From Holosporales bacterium (GTDB taxonomy: Bacteria > Pseudomonadota > Alphaproteobacteria > Paracaedibacterales > CANFPP01): DNA of 64,000 nt. Location of the stretch: NCBI GenBank assembly GCA_947449005.1, contig CANFPP010000008.1:1-64000 (forward strand). Direction: 5' to 3'. The translations under genes were made by a program, and so were the position numbers. This document shows, piece after piece, positions 1 through 10,224 of the stretch. The notes beneath the pieces were generated by a model that searched no databases, was not told the origin of the DNA, and worked only from the letters and a program-made list of their open reading frames with translations. Within the stretch, counting starts at the first letter, position 1; each line of letters starts with the position of its first letter.

Positions 1-2
1 AC

Positions 3-89
3 TTGAATACGGAACAGATTGGGGAAGAGCCCATCATTAATGAAGACCCTACGCTTTTTGAGCAGTTTTTTTTAAGAAATGTCGACTAA
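3..89 (+). CDS. 3' end of an unidentified gene cut by the window edge
   Basis: An open frame runs from base 3 to a TAA stop at 87-89. It encodes the last 28 residues of a protein ending in FEQFFLRNVD, and the tail is acidic. The frame is open to the window edge, so it looks like the end of a longer gene on the plus strand. The fragment is too short to assign a family. Confidence 0.5.
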   Translation: MNTEQIGEEPIINEDPTLFEQFFLRNVD

Positions 90-285
90 CAACTTGTGAA
101 TTCACTAAATCTTTTGACGGATTCCGGACTGCTGTCTTGAGAGTTTAATGGATTTTTGAGTTATTATTTTTCTTTAAAAAACCCCGTATTCTTGTTAGAT
201 ACAAATAAAAATTAACTTAAAATGTAATAAAAAGTCAAATTTTAAAAGTGGCCGTAATTACGTTTTTGGGGCGGCTAGTCTGCAT

Positions 286-313
286 GAGATCCTGATGTCA
301 AGCACCAGGATTG
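286..313. repeat. REP-like hairpin, family 1 (GAGATCCTG...CCAGGAT)
   Basis: An imperfect inverted repeat, ATCCTG ... CCAGGAT, of the same family as the copies at 3868-3897 and 7476-7506. It is palindromic, intergenic and short. This copy has a weaker stem than the one downstream of recA. Confidence 0.55.
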
Positions 314-475
314 TAGAAGTCACCTAATTCGTTGACAGAAATTGTTGATTGACTTGTTCGGGATTGGAGTGATTTCTGAGTCATCCAGTAACGGAGAATG
401 ATAGGGGGTGGTTACCATCCAGAGAGATCTAGTGGAAAACTGTTTATATATTTTTTTTTGACTATTGTGTATAAT

Positions 476-658
476 ATATCCGTAGTGAATGAAAATGCCT
501 GTTTTTAAGTTGATCTTTTGATCATTAATTATCGCTTTAAAAATATTAGATGGAATGAGCGATCTGCGATTTTAAAAGCTCTAACATGCCCAATTCATGG
601 GTATAATTGCTCAAAATTTCTGCCTTAAGTGCCAGTCATTTTCATTCATTGCAGATAT
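476..658 (+). repeat. Dispersed inverted-repeat element, copy A (long form)
   Basis: The ends are imperfect inverted repeats: the left arm reads GTGAATGAAAATGCCTG, and the right arm contains CATTTTCATTCAT followed by GCAGATAT. The interior shares AAGTTGATCTTTTGATCATT and other blocks with copies at 12961-13125 and 28789-28951. An extra segment near 585-605 (CCCAATTCATGGG) is absent from those copies but present in the degenerate copy at 25385-25540. The element ends 63 bp before the ftsK start codon. It has no coding capacity, so it is MITE-like in form. Confidence 0.75.
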
Positions 659-721
659 AACAACTCAGCTTTCCTTTTATAAGGAGTAGCTCGTACTAAA
701 AATATAAATATTATAGGTATA

Positions 722-3100
722 ATGGCCCCTCGTCCTTCTTTAAAAACATCTTTCCTCCCTCAAGGAACCATCGCCTTTTTCAAAAGGAGAGTTCGTGAGT
801 TAGTGGGGGTTAGTTTTTTGCTTCTTACGGTTTGGGTAATCTTGAGCGTAATGAGCTATACCCCTAATGATGCATCTTTGAATACAGCAACGGACACCGC
901 TGTACATAACCTTATGCTATATCCAGGAGCCATCGTTGCAGACCTGATGCTGCAAAGCTTTGGTATGGCCAGCTTTCTGTTGCCCCTGATTATGGGGATA
1001 TGGGGAGTGCGCCTTATGCTTCAACAAAAACTGGCTTTTAGCACATCTCGTTTGACGAACACGCTAGCTTCTTCTTTCTTTCTTAGCATATTTTTGACTT
1101 ATTTTTATCACAAAGAAAACTCTTTCTTGTTGAAGTTAAAACTATCTATGACTGGCTTTAAAACCGTCCCTATGGGGGGAACCTTAGGAGAGATATTCTT
1201 CTTTAATTGGCAAAATTTTTTGATTGCCTGGGGTTATCAATCCATTCTTCCTTTTACGATATTTTTAATTGGCATCGCTTTTTTAATTTTAGTATGGCAT
1301 GCGATTGGGCTTAAGCTTGAAGGCGTTGTAAACTCTCTTGGAAGATTCTATTTTTCAATAGTTTCTCTGTTAAAATATGCTGCTTTTGGTAAGAAAGCAC
1401 GACCAAGTCCTGTGAAGAAAGAAGTGCGATTTAAGGCAAGCCCGCTAATTGACCTTCGGTTTAAAGAAGAATCGCTTGAGAGTTTGAAAAACCCCCTAAA
1501 TCTTACTTCACCAGAAAACTATGACGATGATATCGATGTGGGTCTAGACGAAGAAATTGTTTCTGAAAGTTTAGAGTATGAATTCCCGCGCTCTGCTGCG
1601 AATGATGAGTATCAACTTCCCCCTATTGATCTGCTTGACCCCTCCCGAGCTAAAAGTACAGGAAAGGTTCTAAGTCAGGATGAGCTAGAGCAATCGGCAA
1701 AGCAGCTAGAGGTTGTCTTGGCGGAATTTGGCGTTAGGGGTGAAATCGTTAATATTCGCCCTGGGCCAGTTGTCACTTTGTATGAACTAAGACCAGCAGC
1801 CGGTATTAAAACTTCCAGAGTTATTGGTTTGGCAGATGATATTGCGCGCTCTATGTCAGCATTGTCAGCACGTATCGCCGTGATTCCTGGGCACAATGTT
1901 ATTGGTATTGAGTTGCCAAACCCTACGCGCCAGACAGTTTATATGAGGGATTTACTGTTAACTCAGGAATATCATAATTTTTCAGCAGGACTCTCTTTGA
2001 TCTTGGGTAAAGATATTGGCGGCAAACCAATTATTGCTGATTTGACAAAAATGCCCCATCTTTTGGTCGCAGGAACGACGGGTTCTGGTAAATCTGTTTC
2101 TGTTAACACGATGATTTTATCGCTGCTTTTTAGGTTCCCCCCTGACCGCTGTAAATTCATTATGATTGATCCTAAGATGTTGGAATTGTCCGTATATGAC
2201 GAGATTCCACATCTACTTGCTCCTGTTGTGACGGATCCAAAAAAGGCAGTTGTTGCTTTAAAGTGGGCTGTCAGAGAAATGGAAAATCGTTATCGAGCTA
2301 TGGCTAAATTAGGTGTTCGCAACATTGAGGGTTATAATGTGCGCTTAGAAGAAGCAAGATCGACCGGAGAGATTTTGTTGCGCCGTGTTCAAACTGGATT
2401 TGACCCTGATTCTGGAAAGCCTATCTTTGAAAATCAAACTTTAAATCTAGAGCCCCTACCATTTATCGTTGTGGTGGTGGATGAGATGGCAGACTTAATG
2501 TTGGTTGCTGGTAAGGAAATTGAAGGCGCTGTACAGCGTTTGGCACAAATGGCTCGTGCGGCGGGTATCCACTTGATTATGGCAACCCAGCGCCCTTCAG
2601 TGGATGTTATTACCGGAACAATTAAGGCAAACTTTCCAACTCGTATTAGTTTTCAGGTTACCTCAAAGATTGACAGCCGCACCATTTTGGGTGAGCAGGG
2701 TGCAGAGCAACTTCTAGGCCAAGGAGATATGCTTTACATGGTTGGTGGCGGGCGAATTATTCGTGTCCATGGTCCATTCGTTAGAGATGACGAAGTTGAG
2801 CGTATTGTGAAGTTTTTGAAAACCCAAGGTGAGCCTAGCTATCTTGAAAGCGTGACAGAAGACGATAGCGAATCTCAAACGTCAGGCTCTGATGATTCAC
2901 CAGACAAAGGTGGCGACGCCTTGTATCGTCAAGCTCTCGATGTTGTGATGCGTGAAGGAAAAGCTTCAACGAGCTTCATTCAACGTCACCTGCAAATTGG
3001 CTATAATCGTGCAGCTCGTATTGTTGATCAAATGGAAAAAGAAGGTATTATTAGCTCGGCCAATCATGTTGGAAAACGAGAAATTATAGGAAGAGGTTAG
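722..3100 (+). CDS. ftsK: DNA translocase FtsK/SpoIIIE
   Basis: This is a septum-located, ATP-driven double-stranded DNA pump that clears chromosome ends during division. The N-terminal ~210 residues hold about four membrane segments (around 28-48, 65-100, 112-128, 175-198). An acidic linker follows (about 265-310), then the alpha/beta motor with Walker A GTTGSGKS at residues 451-458 and Walker B VVVVDEMADLM. A winged-helix gamma domain occupies about 725-792. At 792 aa it is near the usual alphaproteobacterial length. The ATG at 722 has only a weak Shine-Dalgarno sequence. lolA starts 2 bp after its stop, so the two are almost certainly co-transcribed. Confidence 0.96.
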   Translation: MAPRPSLKTSFLPQGTIAFFKRRVRELVGVSFLLLTVWVILSVMSYTPNDASLNTATDTAVHNLMLYPGAIVADLMLQSFGMASFLLPLIMGIWGVRLMLQQKLAFSTSRLTNTLASSFFLSIFLTYFYHKENSFLLKLKLSMTGFKTVPMGGTLGEIFFFNWQNFLIAWGYQSILPFTIFLIGIAFLILVWHAIGLKLEGVVNSLGRFYFSIVSLLKYAAFGKKARPSPVKKEVRFKASPLIDLRFKEESLESLKNPLNLTSPENYDDDIDVGLDEEIVSESLEYEFPRSAANDEYQLPPIDLLDPSRAKSTGKVLSQDELEQSAKQLEVVLAEFGVRGEIVNIRPGPVVTLYELRPAAGIKTSRVIGLADDIARSMSALSARIAVIPGHNVIGIELPNPTRQTVYMRDLLLTQEYHNFSAGLSLILGKDIGGKPIIADLTKMPHLLVAGTTGSGKSVSVNTMILSLLFRFPPDRCKFIMIDPKMLELSVYDEIPHLLAPVVTDPKKAVVALKWAVREMENRYRAMAKLGVRNIEGYNVRLEEARSTGEILLRRVQTGFDPDSGKPIFENQTLNLEPLPFIVVVVDEMADLMLVAGKEIEGAVQRLAQMARAAGIHLIMATQRPSVDVITGTIKANFPTRISFQVTSKIDSRTILGEQGAEQLLGQGDMLYMVGGGRIIRVHGPFVRDDEVERIVKFLKTQGEPSYLESVTEDDSESQTSGSDDSPDKGGDALYRQALDVVMREGKASTSFIQRHLQIGYNRAARIVDQMEKEGIISSANHVGKREIIGRG

Positions 3101-3102
3101 CA

Positions 3103-3717
3103 GTGTTTAAAATACTTGGATTTGTTTTATTCGTGATCGGTTTTGCTCATGCTGAAGCTCCACAGAAAACTACACAAAAACTTAGCTCTACTGATCTGCA
3201 ACAGAAGATACAAAACAATTTGAATGGGGTTAAAGCATTAACAGCAGACATGGTGCAACAGAATCCAGACGGTAGTCTTGAAAGGGGCCGTTTATTTTTA
3301 AAGCGTCCGCAGCTGTGCGTGCAATACATAGAAAATGGTAAGACAACAAAACAGAAAATCATTGCAAATCGAGATACGTTAACGCTCACAGATAAAGATG
3401 GTAATCAGGACATTGTGGGGGTTAAAGATACGCCTGCAGGTCTTTTATTGCAGAAAAACCTTGATTTTGAAAAGGATCTTGAACTTTCTCTTGTTTCACA
3501 GACAGAACAGTCTGCTCAGTTTAGGTTGCAAAAAAAAGGTCAAAATGAGGGCTTGTTTTTAATTCTTAAGTTCTCCATAAAACCGATGATATTGCTCCAA
3601 GGATGGATTATCGATGGCGGCGTAAAAGAAGACGGATCGAGACAAACAACAGAAGTAACGCTCGAAAATGTAAAAATCGGCATTGATATTGATGATTTGG
3701 TATTTAAAGATAATTAA
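3103..3717 (+). CDS. lolA: Outer-membrane lipoprotein carrier protein LolA
   Basis: Periplasmic chaperone that takes lipoproteins from the LolCDE exporter to the outer membrane. The start is GTG at 3103 (GTGTTTAAAATA), with AGGAAGAGG inside the end of ftsK as ribosome-binding site. A signal peptide covers residues 1-17 (ending in AHA), followed by a LolA-type domain with the QQNPDGSLERGRLFLKRP region typical of the family. The 204-aa length is usual. The ftsK-lolA arrangement is common in Alphaproteobacteria. Confidence 0.88.
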   Translation: MFKILGFVLFVIGFAHAEAPQKTTQKLSSTDLQQKIQNNLNGVKALTADMVQQNPDGSLERGRLFLKRPQLCVQYIENGKTTKQKIIANRDTLTLTDKDGNQDIVGVKDTPAGLLLQKNLDFEKDLELSLVSQTEQSAQFRLQKKGQNEGLFLILKFSIKPMILLQGWIIDGGVKEDGSRQTTEVTLENVKIGIDIDDLVFKDN

Positions 3718-3767
3718 AATCGTATAGACTTAAGGGTAGTATTGTTTTGTAATCACTCAGCAAAACG

Positions 3768-3783
3768 GCATGAGATCCTGCAT
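3768..3783. repeat. Half copy of REP-like family 1
   Basis: The sequence GCATGAGATCCTGCAT matches the left half of the family-1 hairpin (compare 282-294), but no right arm follows. It is probably a decayed copy. Confidence 0.35.
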
Positions 3784-3867
3784 ACTATGTCTATAACGAA
3801 CTCTCATTATATTTTTCGGGGAAAATTATAATGAATTAAGTGAGTTAGACAATAGATTCGTTGCATC

Positions 3868-3897
3868 AGATCCTGGATGCTTGGCACCAGGATGACA
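3868..3897. repeat. REP-like hairpin, family 1
   Basis: ATCCTGG (3870-3876) pairs with CCAGGAT (3887-3893) around a 10-base loop. It is the same family as 286-313 and 7476-7506 and lies between lolA and cckA. There is no T-run, so it is not a classical terminator. Confidence 0.6.
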
Positions 3898-3963
3898 AAT
3901 GGATGGGCAGGATCTAAAAAATGCTGAGTAGTTACTATTATTAAGAGCTGCCAGGATAAAATT

Positions 3964-6372
3964 TTGATTTCATCTATAAAAACCTTTGGTATTTTTTTTG
4001 TTACCTTCGTCTGGAGCGGATCATTTATTCTTCTCAGTTGGTTTGCAACTCACCCCCTACAATGGTTAAGTTTAGCGGGCATTGGATTAGTTACAGTTGC
4101 TTGCTTGGCTTTTTGGGTGCAATCGGTGCGCGAGAATCAATTGGTTGTGCAAAGAGTAAAATTTCTTAATGCTTCGTTAGCGGCCTTAGGAAGTTATGTA
4201 GAAATTGCTATTTTTGATGAAAATCAAAAAACTGTTTTTACAACCCACCCTCACATTTATCCACATCGCCACGAATTCTTGCGTAAGGTTTTTTTGAAAG
4301 TTAAGCCATCTCCTGAGGCATCTTCCTTTTCACAGTGGGTAGAACAACGTCAATCTGGTGAAACGTTATTGTCGGGTGGAGAAGATGGTCTGGGGCAGCA
4401 GCAACGTTGGTGGATTGCTAACGTAACGCCAATTGACTCTCTACTCGTTGCCGGGAGACAGTACACCCTTGTCACAATGATCGAATCGACACTTTATTTT
4501 GAAAACTTTAATCAGCTCAAAAGCAATTATTCTAACTTAGAAGCTTTCCTGGATCGCGCTCCTTTTGGCTTATTTTATGCAAGCCAAACCAAGCATTTCA
4601 TTGGAGCTAACGCAACGCTAACTGAATGGCTTGGGATAGAAAGAGATCAAATCTTAGGTCATTCAATGGAACAATTTATTGAAATGCCAGAGGATGGTAA
4701 GAGCGTTGGTTTTGTTACGGTTCGCCCCCCTAAGCAACCTGAATTCAAAGCGCTATTATTTACACCTTCCTCTTCGAGTGCAAAGAATCAAGCTTCAATA
4801 ATTTGTCGTTTGACTCCTGAGCAAAGAGATGGGAAACAATGGTTAAATGATAGCTCTCTCAATGAAATGACTTTTTCAGAGGCTCCAATACCAGCGGCCA
4901 TGGTTGATGTGAATGGGGTGATTTCTTGTTTTAATCCTGCCTTTTCTTCTATGATTAGTGAAGCGGTTTTGATGAACAAAAGAACACTGTGTGTTGGTGA
5001 TAGTTTGTATGACTTGGTTCAACCAGGTGTTCGTTCAGAAGTTGCAACAAAAGTTCGTCGAACCTTAGAAGCAAGCGCTCTTCCTGTACCTTTCGAAATT
5101 CATTTCGAAGGCGGAAAAATTCACACAACTGTCTACATGAGCTGTCTCCATCAACCATTCGGAGAGCATGAAAACACACAATTGATGATGCAGTTCATTG
5201 ATATTTCTGAACAAAAACGGCTTGAGCAACAATTCATTCAGTCTCAAAAGATGCAAGCAGTTGGTCAATTGGCTGGCGGTATTGCGCACGATTTCAACAA
5301 TCTTTTAACGGCGATTATTGGTTTTTGCGATCTGCTTTTACAGCGCTATATGCCGAGTGATCCGTCTTATATTGATGTTATACAAATCAAGCAAAACTCA
5401 ACACGTGCCGCCAATTTAGTACGTCAATTATTGGCTTTTTCTCGTCAACAAAACTTGCAGCCAAAAATTATTAACATCACAGATTATATCGCTGAGCTTT
5501 CTGCTTTGCTGCGTCGTTTAATTGGAGCTGGAATTGATTTGCAGATGGATCATGGGCGAGATCTTTGGCCTGTTAAGGTTGACGTGAGTCAGCTGGAGCA
5601 AGTCATTATCAATCTAGCAGTGAATGCTCGTGATGCGATGCATAGCGGCGGAGCGCTGATTATTCGCACTGGCAACTATGAGTGCAAACGTCAACAAAGA
5701 ATCGGTCACGAATTAATGCCTGCTGGCGATTATGTTTTGATTGAGGTTACTGACACGGGGCACGGAATTTCCCAAGAAAATCTTGAGCGTATTTTCGAAC
5801 CCTTCTTTTCAACGAAAGAAGTTGGATCTGGAACTGGCCTTGGTTTATCAACCGTTTATGGAATCGTTCAACAAACGGGTGGTTTTGTTCTCGTTGAAAG
5901 TGTCATAGACAAAGGAAGTACATTTAAGATATTCTTGCCTAGATACCAAGGTGAGGAGCAAATCTATGTTAACCAAGCTGAGCTTCCTTCTGGCGATCTT
6001 ACGGGAGGTGGAACAATTCTTCTTGTTGAGGATGAAAGTGCTGTTCGTCTCTTTAGTTCAAGAGCCCTCAGAGAAAAAGGATATACTGTCTTAGAAGCAG
6101 AAAGTGGTGAAGAAGCTTTGGAAATAATTCGTAGCGGCGAGAAATTTGACTTGCTTGTTACAGACGTTGTGATGCCAAAAATGGATGGCCCAACATTGAG
6201 TAAACATGTTCGAGATTTACTGCCAGATACTAAAACTATCTTTATTTCTGGATACACTGAAGACACGTTTCGCAAAAACTTAGGACACGATGCGCAGATT
6301 CACTTTTTGCCAAAACCTTTCACACTAAAGGACCTAGCATCAAAAGTTAAAGAAGTGCTAAATGTAACCTAA
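3964..6372 (+). CDS. cckA: Hybrid sensor histidine kinase CckA
   Basis: Master cell-cycle kinase of Alphaproteobacteria that feeds phosphate through ChpT to CtrA. Two N-terminal membrane helices (about 8-28 and 35-55) are followed by PAS-like sensor regions. The HisKA motif has phospho-acceptor His442 in AHDFNNLLTAI. A HATPase domain carries NARDAM and GSGTGLGLSTVYGI, and a receiver domain has phospho-acceptor Asp734 in VTDVVMPKMDG. The start is TTG at 3964 with AGGA seven bases upstream. Its 802 aa and domain order fit CckA rather than a generic hybrid kinase. recA follows 34 bp downstream. Confidence 0.92.
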   Translation: MISSIKTFGIFFVTFVWSGSFILLSWFATHPLQWLSLAGIGLVTVACLAFWVQSVRENQLVVQRVKFLNASLAALGSYVEIAIFDENQKTVFTTHPHIYPHRHEFLRKVFLKVKPSPEASSFSQWVEQRQSGETLLSGGEDGLGQQQRWWIANVTPIDSLLVAGRQYTLVTMIESTLYFENFNQLKSNYSNLEAFLDRAPFGLFYASQTKHFIGANATLTEWLGIERDQILGHSMEQFIEMPEDGKSVGFVTVRPPKQPEFKALLFTPSSSSAKNQASIICRLTPEQRDGKQWLNDSSLNEMTFSEAPIPAAMVDVNGVISCFNPAFSSMISEAVLMNKRTLCVGDSLYDLVQPGVRSEVATKVRRTLEASALPVPFEIHFEGGKIHTTVYMSCLHQPFGEHENTQLMMQFIDISEQKRLEQQFIQSQKMQAVGQLAGGIAHDFNNLLTAIIGFCDLLLQRYMPSDPSYIDVIQIKQNSTRAANLVRQLLAFSRQQNLQPKIINITDYIAELSALLRRLIGAGIDLQMDHGRDLWPVKVDVSQLEQVIINLAVNARDAMHSGGALIIRTGNYECKRQQRIGHELMPAGDYVLIEVTDTGHGISQENLERIFEPFFSTKEVGSGTGLGLSTVYGIVQQTGGFVLVESVIDKGSTFKIFLPRYQGEEQIYVNQAELPSGDLTGGGTILLVEDESAVRLFSSRALREKGYTVLEAESGEEALEIIRSGEKFDLLVTDVVMPKMDGPTLSKHVRDLLPDTKTIFISGYTEDTFRKNLGHDAQIHFLPKPFTLKDLASKVKEVLNVT

Positions 6373-6406
6373 AAGATAAATACTTTAAAATATAAGGAAA
6401 AAGTAA

Positions 6407-7456
6407 ATGAGTACAAATGACCGCGGAGATAAAACTAAGGCTCTCGATATAGCGCTTGCGCAGATAGATCGTGCCTTTGGCAAGGGGTCAGTCATGCGTT
6501 TGGGCCAAAGAGAAAATGCAGTTGATGCAGATGTTGTTTCAACTGGATCTCTGGGGCTAGATATTGCACTTGGGATTGGCGGGCTTCCAAAGGGGCGCGT
6601 TATTGAAGTTTATGGCCCTGAATCTTCTGGTAAAACGACTCTGGCTCTGCACGTTGTGGCAGAAGCTCAAAAAACAGGTGGAACGTGTGCATTCGTTGAT
6701 GCTGAGCATGCTTTGGATCCTAGCTATGCAAAGAAACTTGGCGTTAATTTAGACGAGCTGTTGATTTCACAACCAGATACAGGTGAGCAAGCTTTAGAAA
6801 TTGCTGACACATTGGTTCGAAGCGGTGCAATTGATGTTTTGGTAATAGACAGTGTGGCAGCGTTGGTACCAAAGGCTGAGTTAGAAGGCGATATGGGCGA
6901 TTCTCATATGGGATTGCAAGCCAGACTTATGAGCCAAGCTTTGCGTAAATTAACAGGGTCAATTTCCAAAACCGGTTGTATGGTTATTTTCATTAACCAA
7001 ATTCGTCAGAAAATTGGCGTTATGTTTGGCAATCCTGAAACGACAACGGGCGGAAATGCGTTAAAGTTCTATGCTTCAATTCGTCTTGATATTCGTCGTA
7101 TTGGCGCAATTAAAGATAAAGACCAAGTTGTTGGAAACCAAACACGCGTTAAAGTCGTTAAAAATAAAATGGCTCCTCCTTTTAAGGTTGTTGAATTTGA
7201 TATTATGTACGGTGAAGGCGTTTCTAAAACTGGAGAGCTTATTGATCTTGGCGTTAAAGCGAACGTTATCGACAAATCAGGATCTTGGTATTCTTTTGGA
7301 ACTCTGCGCATTGGTCAAGGCCGTGAAGCAACGAGAACTTACCTAAAAGAAAATCCAGAAACTGCTGATCAGATTGAGAAGCTCGTTCGAGATAATTCCG
7401 GTCTTGTTGCTGAAGCGATGATTGGCGGCGGCGGAGATTCAAGCGCGGCTGAGTAA
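6407..7456 (+). CDS. recA: Recombinase RecA
   Basis: Strand-exchange ATPase for homologous recombination. Walker [10 protein letters not shown] is at residues 70-78, with VIDSVAAL (Walker B) and the [12 protein letters not shown] loop region. The 349-aa length is typical. The ribosome-binding site AAGGA lies close upstream of the ATG. Only 34 bp separate it from cckA, and I see no alphaproteobacterial SOS box (GTTC-N7-GTTC) there, so it probably depends on transcription from upstream. alaS follows, the usual alphaproteobacterial order. Confidence 0.98.
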   Translation: MSTNDRGDKTKALDIALAQIDRAFGKGSVMRLGQRENAVDADVVSTGSLGLDIALGIGGLPKGRVIEVYGPESSGKTTLALHVVAEAQKTGGTCAFVDAEHALDPSYAKKLGVNLDELLISQPDTGEQALEIADTLVRSGAIDVLVIDSVAALVPKAELEGDMGDSHMGLQARLMSQALRKLTGSISKTGCMVIFINQIRQKIGVMFGNPETTTGGNALKFYASIRLDIRRIGAIKDKDQVVGNQTRVKVVKNKMAPPFKVVEFDIMYGEGVSKTGELIDLGVKANVIDKSGSWYSFGTLRIGQGREATRTYLKENPETADQIEKLVRDNSGLVAEAMIGGGGDSSAAE

Positions 7457-7475
7457 GAGATAACCTATGTTTCTT

Positions 7476-7506
7476 TGAGATCCTGGGGTTAAGCCCCAGG
7501 ATGACA
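7476..7506. repeat. REP-like hairpin, family 1, strongest copy
   Basis: ATCCTGGGG (7480-7488) pairs perfectly with CCCCAGGAT (7494-7502) across a 5-base loop. It lies in the recA-alaS gap. It could slow transcription or protect the recA mRNA 3' end, but it has no T-run. Confidence 0.65.
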
Positions 7507-7556
7507 AAATAGGGAGAAAAATAATCACTGGTTAAATTTATTTTTAGGAAAGTTAA

Positions 7557-10142
7557 ATGCGCACCTTAACAGATATTCGTGGCACTTTTATTCAATATTT
7601 CAGTGATCAAGATCATCAGGTTGTAAGTTCAAGCCCGTTGGTCCCTCAAAATGATCCAACCTTGCTTTTTACGAATGCAGGAATGGTTCAGTTTAAGGAT
7701 GTCTTTACGGGGCTTGAAAAAAGACCTTATCAACGAGCCGTTACATCGCAAAAATGTTTGAGAGCTGGCGGTAAACACAACGATCTTGATAACGTTGGGT
7801 ATACGGCGCGCCATCATACTTTTTTTGAGATGTTGGGTAACTTTTCATTTGGTGATTATTTTAAAGAGCAAGCAATTTTTAATGCCTGGACTTTGATTAC
7901 TAAAGATTTTGGACTTCCTAAAGATAAACTGCTGGTTACCGTTTATGCAGACGATAATGAAGCTGCAAAATTGTGGGCTAAGATTGCTGGATTACCTGAA
8001 GACAGAATTATCAGAATTGCGACCTCGGATAATTTTTGGTCGATGGGTGACACGGGCCCTTGTGGTCCTTGTTCTGAAATCTTTTATGATCATGGCGAGG
8101 GAATTGCCGGTGGTCCTCCAGGTTCGCCTGAACAGGATGGCGATCGCTTTATTGAGATCTGGAATCTGGTCTTTATGCAATTTGAACAGATGGCTGATGG
8201 TCGCCGTATTGAATTGCCAAATCCTTCAATTGATACAGGTATGGGGCTGGAGAGAATTGCAGCGGTGCTGCAAGGCGAGCACAACAATTATAACGTTGAT
8301 CTTTTTAAGACATTGATCGCTAATTCTGTTGAATTGACAGGGGCTGGCGCCTCGAACCAACGTCAATCGCACAACGTTATTGCAGACCATTTACGAGCGT
8401 GCTCATTTTTAATTGCTGATGGTGTGCTTCCGTCAAATGAGGGAAGAGGGTATGTCTTAAGACGGATCATGCGTCGTGCTATGCGTCATGCTCATATTCT
8501 TGGAGCGAAAGAGCCGCTGATGTGGCGCTTGGTTGCAACGTTGAGCCAATTGATGGGGCAGGCCTATCCTGAGCTTATTCGAGCACAGCCTCTTATTGAG
8601 CAAACTTTGAAAACAGAAGAAGAAAAATTCCGTCAAACGCTTGATCGTGGATTGAAGCTTTTGAACGAGCAGATATCTACGCTGCCAGCGGCCAAAGGTT
8701 TGCCTGGTGATGTTGCGTTTAAACTTTATGATACGTATGGATTCCCGTTAGATTTAACTCAAGATGTTTTGAGGGAATCCGGGCGAGTTGTCGATACTGA
8801 TGGATTCAATGCGGCGATGGAAGTGCAGCGCGCTGCAGCAAGATCTGCCTGGTCAGGCTCAGGAGAGGCAGCGAATGAACAGGTTTGGTTTGATATTAAA
8901 GATAAAGAGGGAAGCACAGAATTTTTAGGGTACCAGACGACAACTGCTGAGGCTGTGATTGTTGAGCTAGTTGATGCTCAAAATGCAATTATCACAGAAG
9001 CTAACGTTGGTGATAAAGTTCAGATCTTAACGAATCAGACACCTTTCTATGCTGAATCTGGCGGACAGATGGGAGACAGTGGTCTTTTATTCAGCTCTAA
9101 TGGAGCAAAAGCTCGCATTACGGACACGGCAAAAAAACTTGGTGCGCTTCATGTTCATGGCGCTGAAGTTCTAGAAGGAGTGATACATCAAGGAGATGCA
9201 GTTAAGTTATGTGTTGATAAAAATCGCCGTTTACGGATTGCGGCAAATCATTCAGCAACTCACCTTTTGCATGCGGCTTTGCGGCAGTGTTTAGGAGAGC
9301 ATGTAACTCAAAAAGGGTCTTTGGTCTCCTCTGATCGCCTCCGGTTTGACTTTACGCACGGAAAAGCTTTAGCGCCAAATGAGCTTGAGATGATTGAGCG
9401 TCTAATCAATCAGCAAATTCAAAATAATAACTTTGTACAGACTCAAGTCATGCCGCCTGAGCAGGCCGTAGGGGCGCTTGCTTTATTTGGTGAGCGTTAT
9501 GGTGATGAGGTTCGAGTTGTGAGCATGGGGACCGATGAAAAGGCTTTCTCCAAAGAGCTGTGCGGAGGGACTCACGTTAATCGTACAGGCGACATTGGAT
9601 TTCTCAAAATTATTGGGGAGAGCAGTATTGCGTCTGGCGTGCGCCGAATCGAGGCTATAACGGGAGTAGCTGTTTTAGAGTATATTTATCAACTCGAATC
9701 AGCGATGGATTTAGAACGCGCAGCTGCTAAGAAGCAAATCCTTGATCTTAATAAACAGGTTAACGACATTCGCAAAAAAGCAATGTCTGGCAGTGATGAT
9801 TTTAACATAGAAAAAGCAGGTGAATATTCTATCGTCTTTAAGAATTTTCAAGATGTTGCCCCTAAAGATCTGAAGCCTTTGGTGGATCAATTTAAGGAAA
9901 AACTTGGCTCTGGCATTATTGTCTTAACCAGCGCAATGGAAGAAAAAATCTCTATAGTTGTTGGGGTTACTAAGGATCTTGAGCAGAAGATTAGTGCTGT
10001 TGATTTGGTTCAAATTGGCGCTGAAATTTTGGGCGGAAAAGGCGGAGGTGGCAGACCAGATTTAGCCCAGGCTGGCGGTGTTATCCCTCAAAACGTCGAT
10101 AAACTTAACGCAGCATTTACTGGTTATTTAAAAGACATTTAG
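7557..10142 (+). CDS. alaS: Alanyl-tRNA synthetase
   Basis: Charges tRNA-Ala in the cytoplasm. The class II catalytic core is N-terminal ([12 protein letters not shown], then [15 protein letters not shown]). The editing domain has the zinc-binding motifs [11 protein letters not shown] and CGGTH. A C-terminal DHHA1 region ends in [16 protein letters not shown]. At 861 aa it is full length. The ATG is preceded by AGGAAAG. It is separated from recA by 100 bp containing a hairpin repeat. Confidence 0.97.
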   Translation: MRTLTDIRGTFIQYFSDQDHQVVSSSPLVPQNDPTLLFTNAGMVQFKDVFTGLEKRPYQRAVTSQKCLRAGGKHNDLDNVGYTARHHTFFEMLGNFSFGDYFKEQAIFNAWTLITKDFGLPKDKLLVTVYADDNEAAKLWAKIAGLPEDRIIRIATSDNFWSMGDTGPCGPCSEIFYDHGEGIAGGPPGSPEQDGDRFIEIWNLVFMQFEQMADGRRIELPNPSIDTGMGLERIAAVLQGEHNNYNVDLFKTLIANSVELTGAGASNQRQSHNVIADHLRACSFLIADGVLPSNEGRGYVLRRIMRRAMRHAHILGAKEPLMWRLVATLSQLMGQAYPELIRAQPLIEQTLKTEEEKFRQTLDRGLKLLNEQISTLPAAKGLPGDVAFKLYDTYGFPLDLTQDVLRESGRVVDTDGFNAAMEVQRAAARSAWSGSGEAANEQVWFDIKDKEGSTEFLGYQTTTAEAVIVELVDAQNAIITEANVGDKVQILTNQTPFYAESGGQMGDSGLLFSSNGAKARITDTAKKLGALHVHGAEVLEGVIHQGDAVKLCVDKNRRLRIAANHSATHLLHAALRQCLGEHVTQKGSLVSSDRLRFDFTHGKALAPNELEMIERLINQQIQNNNFVQTQVMPPEQAVGALALFGERYGDEVRVVSMGTDEKAFSKELCGGTHVNRTGDIGFLKIIGESSIASGVRRIEAITGVAVLEYIYQLESAMDLERAAAKKQILDLNKQVNDIRKKAMSGSDDFNIEKAGEYSIVFKNFQDVAPKDLKPLVDQFKEKLGSGIIVLTSAMEEKISIVVGVTKDLEQKISAVDLVQIGAEILGGKGGGGRPDLAQAGGVIPQNVDKLNAAFTGYLKDI

Positions 10143-10224
10143 AAAACAGAAAAACACTTGGTTTATCAAGAGTTAACTCTTATGTAGTACATTAAGTATT
10201 TGATGTTTTATCTTGGAGATTACT

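Larger units (their letters stand above)
90..721. other. Gene-free 632-bp gap upstream of ftsK, holding two repeats
   Basis: No coding frame or RNA gene was recognised here. The gap holds a short hairpin repeat (286-313) and a long-form copy of the dispersed inverted-repeat element (476-658). The rest is AT-rich sequence. A purine-rich AAGGAG near 679-684 lies too far from the ftsK ATG to serve as its ribosome-binding site. Confidence 0.6.

Noticed and set aside
7909-8316. Plus-strand open frame of 135 codons
   Set aside because: Alternative frame inside alaS, which is intact in its own frame.
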